The notes under the pieces: model-generated | Told to the model about the DNA's origin: nothing | Database searches by the model: none | What the model saw: the letters and a program-made list of their open reading frames with translations, nothing else | Assembly (NCBI GenBank): GCA_023388835.1 | Contig: JAEWFK010000094.1 | Span: 1-11,570 of the forward strand | Reading direction: 5' to 3' | Length of the DNA: 11,570 nt | DNA from: Pseudomonadota bacterium | Lineage (GTDB): Bacteria > Pseudomonadota > Gammaproteobacteria > Burkholderiales > Burkholderiaceae_B | Position numbers and translations under genes: made by a program | In this document: piece after piece, positions 1 through 6,962 of the stretch | How positions within the stretch are numbered: the first letter of the stretch is position 1 | Layout: every line of letters starts with the position of its first letter

Positions 1-81
1 GCCGCCGGTTACATGCTGATCGCCATTCCCATCGTGCTGTGCGGCCTGGTCCTGCTTCGGGAGCCTTCAGACCGCGCTTGA
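1..81 (+). CDS. C-terminal end of a membrane protein, possibly an MFS transporter (partial)
   Basis: Frame 1 is open from the window edge to a TGA at 79-81 and gives 26 residues: a hydrophobic stretch (GYMLIAIPIVLCGLVLL) followed by a short charged tail (REPSDRA). A final membrane helix followed by a brief cytoplasmic tail is typical of the last helix of major facilitator or similar transporters, but too little is visible to name a family. The stop lies inside the 3' end of the convergent aconitase-like gene, so the two reading frames overlap tail to tail by 15 bases. The missing upstream part would settle the identity. It could also be an unrelated integral membrane protein. Confidence 0.5.
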   Translation, partial: AAGYMLIAIPIVLCGLVLLREPSDRA

Positions 82-2070
82 AGCCTGCCCCTGGGCTGCC
101 TGCAATTCAGCGAAGGACGTCAGCCGGCCGGCGACGGCGCTGGCCGCCACGGTAGGCGGGCTTGCCAGCCATACCTCGCCCGGACCCGAACGCCCGGGGA
201 AGTTGCGGTTGATCGCGCTGACTGTCACTTGGCCGGCTGCGATGGACGAACCCGGACCGCAATTGGCGCAGGCGCCGCAAGAAGGCTGCAGGATCCGCGC
301 CCCCATGGCGGCGAATACTCGATCGTAGCCGCGCGCTACACAGTAATCACGTACGGCGGTCGTTCCATACTGCAGGTACAACGAAACGCCTGGCGCGAGA
401 GTCAGCCCGCGCTCATGAGCCCAGGCGAGCACGGCGTGGTAATGATCGAAATCTTCCCGTTTTCCAGCTGTGCATGACCCGCCGTACGCGATGTCCACGG
501 CGGGCCGCGAATCGAGCAGCGCCAGTGGAATGCCGTTGCCGGGGTCTCCCGGCGCCGCAACCATGGGCGACAGCGCGCCGCAGTCCACGTGGATGCGGCC
601 GGCATAGCAGGCATCGGTGTCGCTTTGCATCCAGGGCTCGATATCGAACTCGATGCCTCTGCGCTCGCGCAGAAAGCGCACGGTCTCGGCGTCGGGCGCC
701 ACGATGCCCGTGAAACCGCCCAGCTCAGCCGTCATGTTGGTGAGCGTGGCGCGTTCATCTGTGGACAGCGTCGCGATGGTGCCGCCTGTGAACTCGAACA
801 CCTTGCCCACGCCTGCGCCGGCGCGAATTTCCGGCAGGGCAAGCAGATGCAGAATGATGTCCTTCGCGGTGATACCGGGCGGAAGGCTGCCGCTGAGTTC
901 CACGCGCAGTGACTCGGGCAGCGTCAGGCGCGCGGCGTCGGTAACGAAGGCGTTGGCCATGTCGGTGCTGCCTACGCCGAACGCCACGCAGCCCAGCGCG
1001 CCGCTGTGCGGAGTGTGCGAATCCGTGCCGACGACCACCTGACCCGGCAAGGCGTAGTGCTCAGTCATCATGGCGTGCGAGATTCCGGCGACGTTGTCGC
1101 CCGATTCCGCAGCCGCTTCGCTTTCGGTCAGCGTGCGGTGCAGGCGCAGCCCGTAGTCGTTGACGAAATCGCGCTGAGCCTGGCACATGATCCGGATGTT
1201 GGGAACGATGCCGGCCGCTACATGGTTGGGGCTTTCCTCCACATAGGACGTGTGGTCTTCGAACACCACGATGTGTTCGGGGCGTGACAACGACAGCGGG
1301 CGCCCGAAAGCCGCGTGCAGCATATAGGCAGCCATGCCGGTGTAATACTCGTGGATGAAGCGCCAATCGGGCCGCAGGAAGACGCCGTCGCCGGGCTGCG
1401 GGCGACGGGGCGTCGTGTCCGTCGTGATCAGATGGCGTTCGATGATCTTCTCGAAAAGCGTCTTTGGTCCTTCCGCTGTGCGACTTCCCGAGTGCACGTC
1501 TTGCGTCCGGGGCTTTTCCAGGACACTGCGGCCATATTGCAGCAGTCCCCCCGCTTGCACGATGCGGGCGGTGAGATCGTCGCGCCCGGCGACGATGTCC
1601 TCCACGGTCACCGGCTGGCCGCTGAGCAGCCGCTCGATCAGGCTGAAGTCGGTGCTCGTGTACAGGCCGATGTTGTCCGCGTTCTGGCGATAAATGCGCT
1701 CGAAGCTCTCGGCGATGACGAGTCGGACGCCGGCGGATTTTTCGGCCACGGGACTGTGTTCGCGCGATGAACCCTTGCCGTAGCGCTTGCCCGCCACCAC
1801 CACGTTGAAGCCGCCCTTCAGGACGGCATCCGTCGCAATGGGGCGACGCCCGCTCGCAACAAGTCCGGTATAGGGATAGCGCCCGAGCGTCTCGTCGAAA
1901 TGCGTGAGGATCGGGACGGGCGTGATTTCATCGGTCGAAACGTCATCCCGCAGCGGAGCGGCTTCGTCCAGGCTGGAAGCCTGTCCTTCGAGCTGCCGCT
2001 CAACGGCGGCGGCGTCCGCGGACAGAAACAGGATGCGGGCAGTGCCCGTGAGAATACCGGGGGATGACAT
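67..2070 (-). CDS. Single-chain aconitase/isopropylmalate dehydratase family enzyme, small domain first
   Basis: A 667-residue [4Fe-4S] hydro-lyase of the aconitase superfamily. Residues about 1-180 form the LeuD-like swivel domain (DVSTDEITP at 43-51, KRYGKGSSREHSP at 95-107). Residues about 205-660 form the LeuC-like catalytic part: GISHAMMTEH at 329-338, GTDSHTPHSGALG at 348-360, GSCTAGK with C533, PSCGAC with C598 and C601, and NRNFPGR at 621-627. C533, C598 and C601 are the expected cluster ligands; C604 is an extra nearby cysteine. LeuC and LeuD are usually separate, and AcnA carries its swivel last. Swivel-first order recalls AcnB, but AcnB's N-terminal HEAT-like domain is absent. The ATG at 2070 has GGAG about 6 bases upstream and lies 17 bp after the Bug receptor stop, so the two are probably co-transcribed. 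The reaction is likely a reversible dehydration/hydration of a hydroxy-di- or tricarboxylate. Isopropylmalate, methylmalate-type or citrate-type substrates are all possible. Confidence 0.9.
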   Translation of the reverse strand: MSSPGILTGTARILFLSADAAAVERQLEGQASSLDEAAPLRDDVSTDEITPVPILTHFDETLGRYPYTGLVASGRRPIATDAVLKGGFNVVVAGKRYGKGSSREHSPVAEKSAGVRLVIAESFERIYRQNADNIGLYTSTDFSLIERLLSGQPVTVEDIVAGRDDLTARIVQAGGLLQYGRSVLEKPRTQDVHSGSRTAEGPKTLFEKIIERHLITTDTTPRRPQPGDGVFLRPDWRFIHEYYTGMAAYMLHAAFGRPLSLSRPEHIVVFEDHTSYVEESPNHVAAGIVPNIRIMCQAQRDFVNDYGLRLHRTLTESEAAAESGDNVAGISHAMMTEHYALPGQVVVGTDSHTPHSGALGCVAFGVGSTDMANAFVTDAARLTLPESLRVELSGSLPPGITAKDIILHLLALPEIRAGAGVGKVFEFTGGTIATLSTDERATLTNMTAELGGFTGIVAPDAETVRFLRERRGIEFDIEPWMQSDTDACYAGRIHVDCGALSPMVAAPGDPGNGIPLALLDSRPAVDIAYGGSCTAGKREDFDHYHAVLAWAHERGLTLAPGVSLYLQYGTTAVRDYCVARGYDRVFAAMGARILQPSCGACANCGPGSSIAAGQVTVSAINRNFPGRSGPGEVWLASPPTVAASAVAGRLTSFAELQAAQGQASSAV

Positions 2071-2086
2071 GACGGCTCCGCGCTTG

Positions 2087-3061
2087 CTATTGGGGTTCCA
2101 GGCCGGCCATCTTCACCAGGGTGGCGCTACGCTCGACTTCGTCATTCAGAATCTTCAGCGCTTCCTGCGAGCCGGTGCCGGTCGACACGAAGCCTTGAGG
2201 CTGCAGCGCCTTCAACAGGGTCTCGTCTTTCATGCTTCGCTGCACCGCGGCCTGCAGTTTGGCAACGACGTCCGCCCGCAGACCGGCCGGGCCGATCAGG
2301 GCGATCCACGCATCGTAGGAATAGCCTTTCACGCCAGACTCGGAAAGCGTCGGCACATTCGACAAGGCGCCTACCCGCTCGGGCGTGCTGACCGCCAGCG
2401 CGCGCAGCTTGCCGCCTTCGACGGCGCCCAGGATCGACGGGACGGCGAGAAATGCGGTGTCGATCTGTCCGGACATGACGTCGGTCGCCAGAACGGTTCC
2501 GCCGCGGTAAGGCACGTGCGTCATGTCAATCTGTGCCTGCGAATTCATGAGCTCGCCGGCCAGATGCAGGACGGTGCCGATTCCCGACGAACCGTAGTTG
2601 ATCTTGCCGGGTGCTGCTTTTGCAGCATTGAGCAGGTCCTGCGTCGACTTGTAGACCGAGTCGTCCGCGACGACCAGCGCGAGCGGGGTCGTACCGAGTA
2701 CGGAAATCGCCGTGATGTCCTTTACGGAATCGTAAGGGATATCTTTGTACAGGCTGGGATTGATGGCGTGGTTGGACGATATGATCGCCAGCGTATGGCC
2801 ATCGGGCTTGCTGGCGACGAGCTGCCGTGTCCCGGGTATGCCGCCGGCGCCGGACAGGTTCTCCACGACCAGTGTCTGATTGAGCTGCTTGCCCAACTGA
2901 TCGGCCACGACGCGCGCCACGACGTCCGCGGTCGACCCGGGCGAGGTCGGCACGATCAGTCGGATGGGGCGGTCAGGATAGTTATCCGCCGTTGCGGCGG
3001 GTGATGAAAAAATCGCCATGGCGGCGACGATACAGGCCGTGATGGATTTTGGCATGGGCAT
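2087..3061 (-). CDS. Bug/TctC-family periplasmic solute-binding protein
   Basis: A 324-residue extracytoplasmic receptor of the tripartite tricarboxylate transporter (Bug) family, which captures small carboxylates in the periplasm. An N-terminal signal peptide ends near ATA-DNYP (residues 23-29). Family motifs follow: YPDRPIRLIVPTSPGSTAD (28-46), ENLSGAGGIPGT (67-78), GSSGIGTVLHLAGELM (157-172), THVPYRGG (181-188) and GGKLRALAVSTPERV (216-230). The frame stays open upstream to about 3409, but the ATG at 3061 is chosen because GGAGGAG precedes it by 5 bases, it opens directly into a signal peptide, and 324 residues is the normal family length. The aconitase-like gene follows within 17 bp, suggesting linked function. 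No TctA/TctB membrane genes are in the window, so it would have to use a remote transporter or act as a sensor partner. The ligand is unknown. Confidence 0.92.
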   Translation of the reverse strand: MPMPKSITACIVAAMAIFSSPAATADNYPDRPIRLIVPTSPGSTADVVARVVADQLGKQLNQTLVVENLSGAGGIPGTRQLVASKPDGHTLAIISSNHAINPSLYKDIPYDSVKDITAISVLGTTPLALVVADDSVYKSTQDLLNAAKAAPGKINYGSSGIGTVLHLAGELMNSQAQIDMTHVPYRGGTVLATDVMSGQIDTAFLAVPSILGAVEGGKLRALAVSTPERVGALSNVPTLSESGVKGYSYDAWIALIGPAGLRADVVAKLQAAVQRSMKDETLLKALQPQGFVSTGTGSQEALKILNDEVERSATLVKMAGLEPQ

Positions 3062-3142
3062 GGTTTCTCCTCCGTTGCAGTGGCGCACTAGCCGCCTGCC
3101 GCCTGATTCGCAGCGATATTGTTTCGGCTCGAGCGTCTGGCG

Positions 3143-3176
3143 AGTATAGGAAGCGGCCCCGGCATTCCGAAGTGCC
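3143..3176 (-). promoter_or_regulatory. Possible promoter and imperfect operator for the Bug/aconitase-like genes
   Basis: On the minus strand, TATACT (3148-3143) matches the -10 consensus at five of six positions. A poor -35 (TTCGGA) sits 17 bases upstream. That -35 lies inside an imperfect palindrome, GGCATTCCGAAGTGCC (3161-3176), in which 12 of 16 positions are symmetric. This falls in the 157-base gap between the LysR gene and the Bug gene, about 80 bases before the Bug start, where an independent promoter under LysR control would be expected. The evidence is motif resemblance only. Confidence 0.25.
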
Positions 3177-3218
3177 ATCTCGGCACGGCCGTCATCGCCG
3201 ATCATGAGGTCCCGGAGT

Positions 3219-4124
3219 TCAGGGCTCTTCTTGAGAGAGGAAGCTGACGAGCCGCTCGGCTGTCGGCGAGAGCGGGCGGTCGGTGGGCAGTACCAGGCAG
3301 ATTTTTCGTTGTGCCCATGGGTCCGAAAGCGGCCGCACTGCAACGTCCAGCGATTGCAGGTAGAGTTCCGCGATCTGCTGGGGAAGAACCGCGATGCCCA
3401 GTCCCGCATGGGTCATTCGGCACAAGGCATCCAGGCTGGCGACCCGTATCCGGACCGACAGCGTGACCCCCAGGCTACGCGCCTGCTCGGCAAGCAACCG
3501 GGTCAATGCGCTGTTTTCGCGCAGACTCACGAACGTTTCGCCGGTAATGTCGGACAAGTGCAGATGCGGCCGGCCGGTGAGCGGGTGCCCGGAAGGCAGC
3601 ATCACGGCCAGCCGGTCGCGGCGATAAGGCAGCTGCCGAAGGTCTTGCGGCATTTCGGCCTGATTGCAGATGCCGAAGTCGGCGGCATGCTCGCGCACGA
3701 GCCGTACGACATCGGGGCTGTGCTCTTCTTCGATGTCGACGTCCACATCGGGAAACAATCGCTGGAAGGCGGCGATGTCTTCCGGAAGGAACTGCACGAT
3801 GGCCGAAAGATTCGCGACCAGCTTCACTTTTCCCTGCACGCCGGCATAGAGCCGTGACAAATCTGCAGCCATGGCTTCGATGTCGCGAACGACCGTCCGT
3901 GCGTGTCGCAGGACCGTCTGGCCGACCGGCGTTATGGCGACACCCCGCGTGTGGCGCTCTATCAGGGGGAGGCCGATGAGGGCCTCCATATCTGCGATGC
4001 GCCGACTCACTGCTGACGGCGCAATCAATTCGCGCTCGGCGGCGCGCGCAATGCTGGCTTCCTGGCATACGGCAATGAACAGCCTGAGCGAGGTAAGGTC
4101 GAGTCGACGGAGCAGGTTTTCCAT
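3219..4124 (-). CDS. LysR-type transcriptional regulator upstream of the Bug/aconitase-like genes
   Basis: A 301-residue LysR-family activator/repressor. The winged helix-turn-helix occupies about residues 8-67: LDLTSLRLFIAVCQEASIA, then the recognition helix around IAPSAVSRRIADMEALIG, then LPLIERHTRGVAITPVGQ. A linker helix follows, and from about residue 97 the periplasmic-binding-protein-like effector domain begins (GKVKLVANLSAIVQFLPE). The ATG at 4124 gives the standard N-terminus although no clear Shine-Dalgarno precedes it. It is transcribed in the same direction as the Bug receptor and aconitase-like gene, which start 157 bases after its stop, so it probably controls them in response to the substrate or a product. 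Its own start is divergent from the DUF3617 gene. Family assignment is firm; the effector and targets are inferred from position. Confidence 0.93.
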   Translation of the reverse strand: MENLLRRLDLTSLRLFIAVCQEASIARAAERELIAPSAVSRRIADMEALIGLPLIERHTRGVAITPVGQTVLRHARTVVRDIEAMAADLSRLYAGVQGKVKLVANLSAIVQFLPEDIAAFQRLFPDVDVDIEEEHSPDVVRLVREHAADFGICNQAEMPQDLRQLPYRRDRLAVMLPSGHPLTGRPHLHLSDITGETFVSLRENSALTRLLAEQARSLGVTLSVRIRVASLDALCRMTHAGLGIAVLPQQIAELYLQSLDVAVRPLSDPWAQRKICLVLPTDRPLSPTAERLVSFLSQEEP

Positions 4125-4153
4125 GGCGTTGACGGTCGGAGAGCGGCGGCGGA

Positions 4154-4173
4154 GTTACAGTGGGGAGTCTAAC
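4154..4173. promoter_or_regulatory. Weak candidate LysR operator (GTTA-N12-TAAC)
   Basis: GTTACAGTGGGGAGTCTAAC is a 20-base imperfect inverted repeat: GTTA pairs with TAAC and two further inner positions are symmetric, giving 12 of 20 symmetric positions. It begins 30 bases upstream of the LysR start at 4124, in the gap shared with the DUF3617 gene, the usual place for a LysR autoregulatory site. Short AT-containing dyads occur by chance, so this is tentative. Confidence 0.2.
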
Positions 4174-4252
4174 GGGAATGCGCGTGGGCATGGCATGTGC
4201 CCCACTCATTTCCGGTTCTGCAGCCGCTGTTCGTGTTGTCCAGGAGAATACA

Positions 4253-4792
4253 TTGCGTCATCTCGTCCTTTCCTTCCTTCTAGGCATGTCCGGAACGTTC
4301 CTGACATCGGCTACGGCGCTCGGCCAGACGCCGCTGGCAGAACGGGCGCCCGGCCTCTGGGAGATTCGTCTGGTCGACGGCTCCAGCCTCGCATCGATCG
4401 CGTTGGGCGTGCAGCAGGCGCTCAAGAACCTGCCGGAAGGGCAACGGCGCCAGATGGAGCAGTTGATGGGTGGCGGCGGCGTGAAGCTGCCCACCGTGAT
4501 CCGTCAGTGCCTGACGCCGGAAATGGCGCGCGGTGACATCAAGAGCCAGCTTGCCCAGCACGATATCAGTTGCTCTGAACTCGACTGGCAGGAATCCGGC
4601 GGCAGCGGGCGGTTCTCGTTCGTGTGCAGCAACTCACAAGGAGACTGGACAGGACAGGGCCGTATCTGGGATGCCACTCCGAAGCACTTCATGAGTGAAG
4701 CCAACGTCCAAGGCAAGTACAAGGGCCAGCCTGTCACGCTCGACATGAAGCACGAAGGCCGTTGGCTCGGTTCCGACTGCAAAGCCCAATAA
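4253..4792 (+). CDS. Secreted DUF3617-family protein, TTG start
   Basis: A predicted 179-residue periplasmic protein. Residues 1-24 form a signal peptide (RHLVLSFLLGMSGTFLTSATALG), probably cut after SATA or ALG. The mature part begins with the PGLWEI motif (33-38) characteristic of DUF3617 proteins and has four cysteines (C86, C107, C125, C176) that could form two disulfide bonds. The start is taken as TTG at 4253 because AGGAG lies 6 bases upstream and the signal peptide begins immediately. The in-frame GTG at 4160 would add 31 residues unlike a signal sequence. It is divergent from one LysR gene and converges on another, with only 20 bases between the stops. No molecular function is established for the family, and nothing here reveals one. 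Confidence 0.82.
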   Translation: MRHLVLSFLLGMSGTFLTSATALGQTPLAERAPGLWEIRLVDGSSLASIALGVQQALKNLPEGQRRQMEQLMGGGGVKLPTVIRQCLTPEMARGDIKSQLAQHDISCSELDWQESGGSGRFSFVCSNSQGDWTGQGRIWDATPKHFMSEANVQGKYKGQPVTLDMKHEGRWLGSDCKAQ

Positions 4793-4812
4793 AACGTGAC
4801 CGCCTATTTTAT

Positions 4813-5733
4813 TTAGCTGACGCTGGCGCCGAGCCAGTGTCCGTCCCTGACCCGTTCCAACGCCACGTCGCGCATGACGACGCGCGCCGCCAGGCCGGCG
4901 GGGGACAACTCTTCGTCCGAGAGGCTCGCCAACAGGTTCCTTCTAATGAACCCAGGGTTTGTGAGCTCTGCGATCTGGAAGGTTTCGTGACGCAGCCGCG
5001 CCAGAGCCGCGCCTGGCTGTATGGTTGCCGCGATGCCGGCGCGTACCGTGTCCATCAGGATCGCCAGTGAGTCGATCTCCAGGACGACATTCGGAGTCAT
5101 ATTCAAGTGGCGCGCGGCCTGCGCAAGCAAGGCACGCAAGCCATGCATGCCGGTGGGCATGGCCAGCGGAACATCGCAGATGGCTTCGAGTGAGACTGAA
5201 TTGGTTGCGGGGAAGGGGCTGAATGAAGGCGCGCCGATCAGAAACAGCCGTTCCTGAAGCAAGGGCTCGGTCGACCAGCGGCGCGCGATCTCGGCGTTGA
5301 AGACGATGGCAAGGTCCAGCTGGCGAGTGTTCAACATGGAAGCCAAGTGTCCCGACAGCGACTCGACCAGATGCAGGCGGACGTCCGGATAGCGCGAGCG
5401 CATGGCTTGTACGAGCGGCAGGCCCATCACGGCAGAGGTCGTGGGCGCCATGCCAACGCTGACATGGCCGGAGAGCCGGGCTTGGCGCGCGGCGCGCCCC
5501 GCCTCGTCGATATGGCGCAGAGCGAGCTGAGCCTGGCGGAAGAACGCAATGCCTGCATCGGTCGGGACGACGCCGGTCGATGTCCTCTGTAACAGGCGGG
5601 TCGCGAGTTCGGATTCGAGTCGGCTGATCTGCTGGCTGAGCGCCGATGTGACCACCCCCAGATCTTCCGCGGCGCGGCCCATGCTGCCCAGTTCAACCGC
5701 CCGGGTGAAGTAGCGAAGCTGACGTATCTTCAT
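4813..5733 (-). CDS. LysR-type transcriptional regulator (Nac/Cbl-like) divergent from a Bug receptor
   Basis: A 306-residue LysR-family regulator. The N-terminal helix-turn-helix reads MKIRQLRYFTRAVELGSMG, then recognition-helix residues VTSALSQQISRLESELATRL, then RTSTGVVPTDAG (51-62). The MKIRQLRYF opening resembles the Nac-like branch, in which this sequence starts the protein. The effector-binding domain follows from about residue 86 (SGHVSVGMAPTTSAVMGLP). The ATG at 5733 is preferred over an in-frame upstream ATG at 5766 because it matches the family N-terminus and has AGGGG about 6 bases upstream. The gene is divergent from the Bug receptor at 5901, a common layout for a regulator and its target. 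A perfect palindrome lies 37 bases upstream of its start. Effector unknown. Confidence 0.93.
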   Translation of the reverse strand: MKIRQLRYFTRAVELGSMGRAAEDLGVVTSALSQQISRLESELATRLLQRTSTGVVPTDAGIAFFRQAQLALRHIDEAGRAARQARLSGHVSVGMAPTTSAVMGLPLVQAMRSRYPDVRLHLVESLSGHLASMLNTRQLDLAIVFNAEIARRWSTEPLLQERLFLIGAPSFSPFPATNSVSLEAICDVPLAMPTGMHGLRALLAQAARHLNMTPNVVLEIDSLAILMDTVRAGIAATIQPGAALARLRHETFQIAELTNPGFIRRNLLASLSDEELSPAGLAARVVMRDVALERVRDGHWLGASVS

Positions 5734-5769
5734 ATGCGCCCCTGTCTGAGGTCCGTATTTTCTCACCTA

Positions 5770-5784
5770 TTCACATTTCGTGAA
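5770..5784. promoter_or_regulatory. Candidate LysR-binding palindrome TTCAC-N5-GTGAA
   Basis: TTCACATTTCGTGAA has perfect 5-base arms around a 5-base centre and contains the T-N11-A pattern (TCACATTTCGTGA) typical of LysR-family boxes. It lies in the 167-base divergent gap between the LysR gene (start 5733) and the Bug receptor (start 5901), 37 bases upstream of the regulator's start. This is the usual position of a recognition site used for autorepression and for activation of the divergent gene. Binding itself is inferred. Confidence 0.5.
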
Positions 5785-5900
5785 GACCTATGGCGACGGC
5801 CAGAGTAGCGGGGATGCGGCCGCGACATTACACTGCCCGCCTGCGAGGCCGCCCCTGCGGCGCGAATAACATCATTCGAACGACCAGAGAGAGGAACACC

Positions 5901-6878
5901 GTGAAGAATCTGAAAATCGTGAGGACCGCGGTCCTTGCCGCCTGTACGCTGCTTGCGGCGGGCGCCGCATCGGCGCAGGAATTCCCAAAGGATAAACCTG
6001 TGCAGATGGTGGTGGGCTTTGTCGCGGGCGGCGCTGCCGACTCCGCGACGCGGCTCATCGCTTCGAAGCTTGCCGACAACCTTGGTCTTTCCATTGCCGT
6101 CGTGAACAAGGCTGGCGCCGGCGGCAATATCGCGCATCAGTATGTGTCCACCCAGCCGGCAGACGGCACCACGCTGTTGCTGGGATCGGTCGGGCCGCTC
6201 ACCATCGCGCCGCATCTGACCAAAGTGGCATACGACCCCTTCGTGGACCTTACCCCCGTCTCCGGAGGCGTGCATTTTCCCAATGTCCTCGTCGTACACC
6301 AAAGCGTGGGTGTGAAGACCTTCAAGGAATTCATCCAGTTGGCGAAGGAGCATCCTGACCGCGCAGAGTACGCATCCACAGGCGTCGGTTCCGCATCGCA
6401 CCTGGCGGGCGAGCTGCTGAACATGTATGCCGACGTCGAGATGGTGCACGTGCCGTATAAGGGCGGCGCCCAGGCCATGCAGGATCTGGTCGGCGAGCGA
6501 ATTGCGTCGTATTTCTCGGCGCCTCCCACCGCCTTGCCCTTTATCCGTACTGGCAAGCTCATCGCCCTGGCGACAACAGGCCTGGAGCGCCCGGCTTACA
6601 TGCCCGACGTCCCCACGGTTGCAGAAGAAGGCTACGAAGGCTTCGAAGCGCTGAACTGGTATTCGTTCATGGCACCCGGCAAAACGCCGGAGCCCATCCT
6701 GGAGCGCTGGAACCAGGAGGTCGTGAAGGTGCTGACCAATCCGGAAGTGCAGAAACAGCTCAACGATCTTGGCTTGTCGCCTCACCCCACAACGCGTGCC
6801 GAATTCAAGGACTTCATGCGCGCGGAATCCGACAAGTGGTCCAAGATCATCAAGGAACGCAATATCACGATGAACTGA
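5901..6878 (+). CDS. Bug/TctC-family periplasmic solute-binding protein, GTG start
   Basis: A 325-residue extracytoplasmic receptor of the Bug/TctC family. The signal peptide is KNLKIVRTAVLAACTLLAA, ending near ASAQ-EFP at about residue 26. Family landmarks follow: PKDKPVQMVVGFVAGGAADS, NKAGAGGNIA, STGVGSASHLAGELLN, VHVPYKGGAQAMQDL, TGKLIALATT and MPDVPTVAEEGYEGFEALNWY. The GTG at 5901 is taken as the start because GAGAGGA lies about 5 bases upstream and the signal peptide follows at once. The in-frame ATG at 5790 would add 37 residues that do not look like a leader. It is divergent from a LysR gene that probably regulates it. No transporter membrane genes are adjacent, so it is an orphan receptor. 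It differs in sequence from the receptor at 2087-3061. Ligand unknown. Confidence 0.93.
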   Translation: MKNLKIVRTAVLAACTLLAAGAASAQEFPKDKPVQMVVGFVAGGAADSATRLIASKLADNLGLSIAVVNKAGAGGNIAHQYVSTQPADGTTLLLGSVGPLTIAPHLTKVAYDPFVDLTPVSGGVHFPNVLVVHQSVGVKTFKEFIQLAKEHPDRAEYASTGVGSASHLAGELLNMYADVEMVHVPYKGGAQAMQDLVGERIASYFSAPPTALPFIRTGKLIALATTGLERPAYMPDVPTVAEEGYEGFEALNWYSFMAPGKTPEPILERWNQEVVKVLTNPEVQKQLNDLGLSPHPTTRAEFKDFMRAESDKWSKIIKERNITMN

Positions 6879-6914
6879 TCGCTCGGGCCGCCTTGTCCCG
6901 GGCCAGCAGGGTCA

Positions 6915-6947
6915 GACCACGGTTTTCATTGTGCGAAAATCGTGGTC
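6915..6947. terminator. Strong inverted repeat between convergent genes, candidate bidirectional terminator
   Basis: GACCACGGTTTTC (6915-6927) and GAAAATCGTGGTC (6935-6947) pair over 13 positions with one G-T wobble around a 7-base loop. The element sits 36 bases after the Bug receptor stop and 15 bases before the nitroreductase stop, so it can form a hairpin at the 3' end of both transcripts. Four T/A pairs lie in the inner stem. No T-run follows immediately on either strand, so it is not a textbook intrinsic terminator. Confidence 0.55.
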
Positions 6948-6962
6948 AGTTGACTCCGGCCT

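Noticed and set aside
1904..3004. A 366-codon rightward frame opposite the first Bug receptor and aconitase-like gene
   Set aside because: It runs antisense to two confidently identified genes, crosses their boundary and has composition typical of shadow frames.
2087..3409. A 440-codon version of the first Bug receptor
   Set aside because: The extension overlaps the LysR coding region and precedes the signal peptide; the ATG at 3061 with GGAGGAG gives the normal family length.
4186..4202. GGGCA-N7-TGCCC inverted repeat upstream of the DUF3617 gene
   Set aside because: Arms are only 5 bases and do not extend; the nearby GTTA-N12-TAAC dyad is a slightly better candidate.
4788..4813. AATAAAA...TTTTATT inverted repeat between the DUF3617 and LysR stop codons
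   Set aside because: The 7-base stem is all A/T with a 13-base loop and the arms contain the TAA stop codons, so it is too weak to call a terminator.
5848..5861. GCCGC-CCCT-GCGGC mini-hairpin upstream of the second Bug receptor
   Set aside because: A 5-base GC stem is common by chance in this composition and no regulatory pattern surrounds it.
5763..6785. A 340-codon frame antisense to the second Bug receptor
   Set aside because: It is the complementary-strand shadow of a well-supported gene and shows no family motif or ribosome-binding site.
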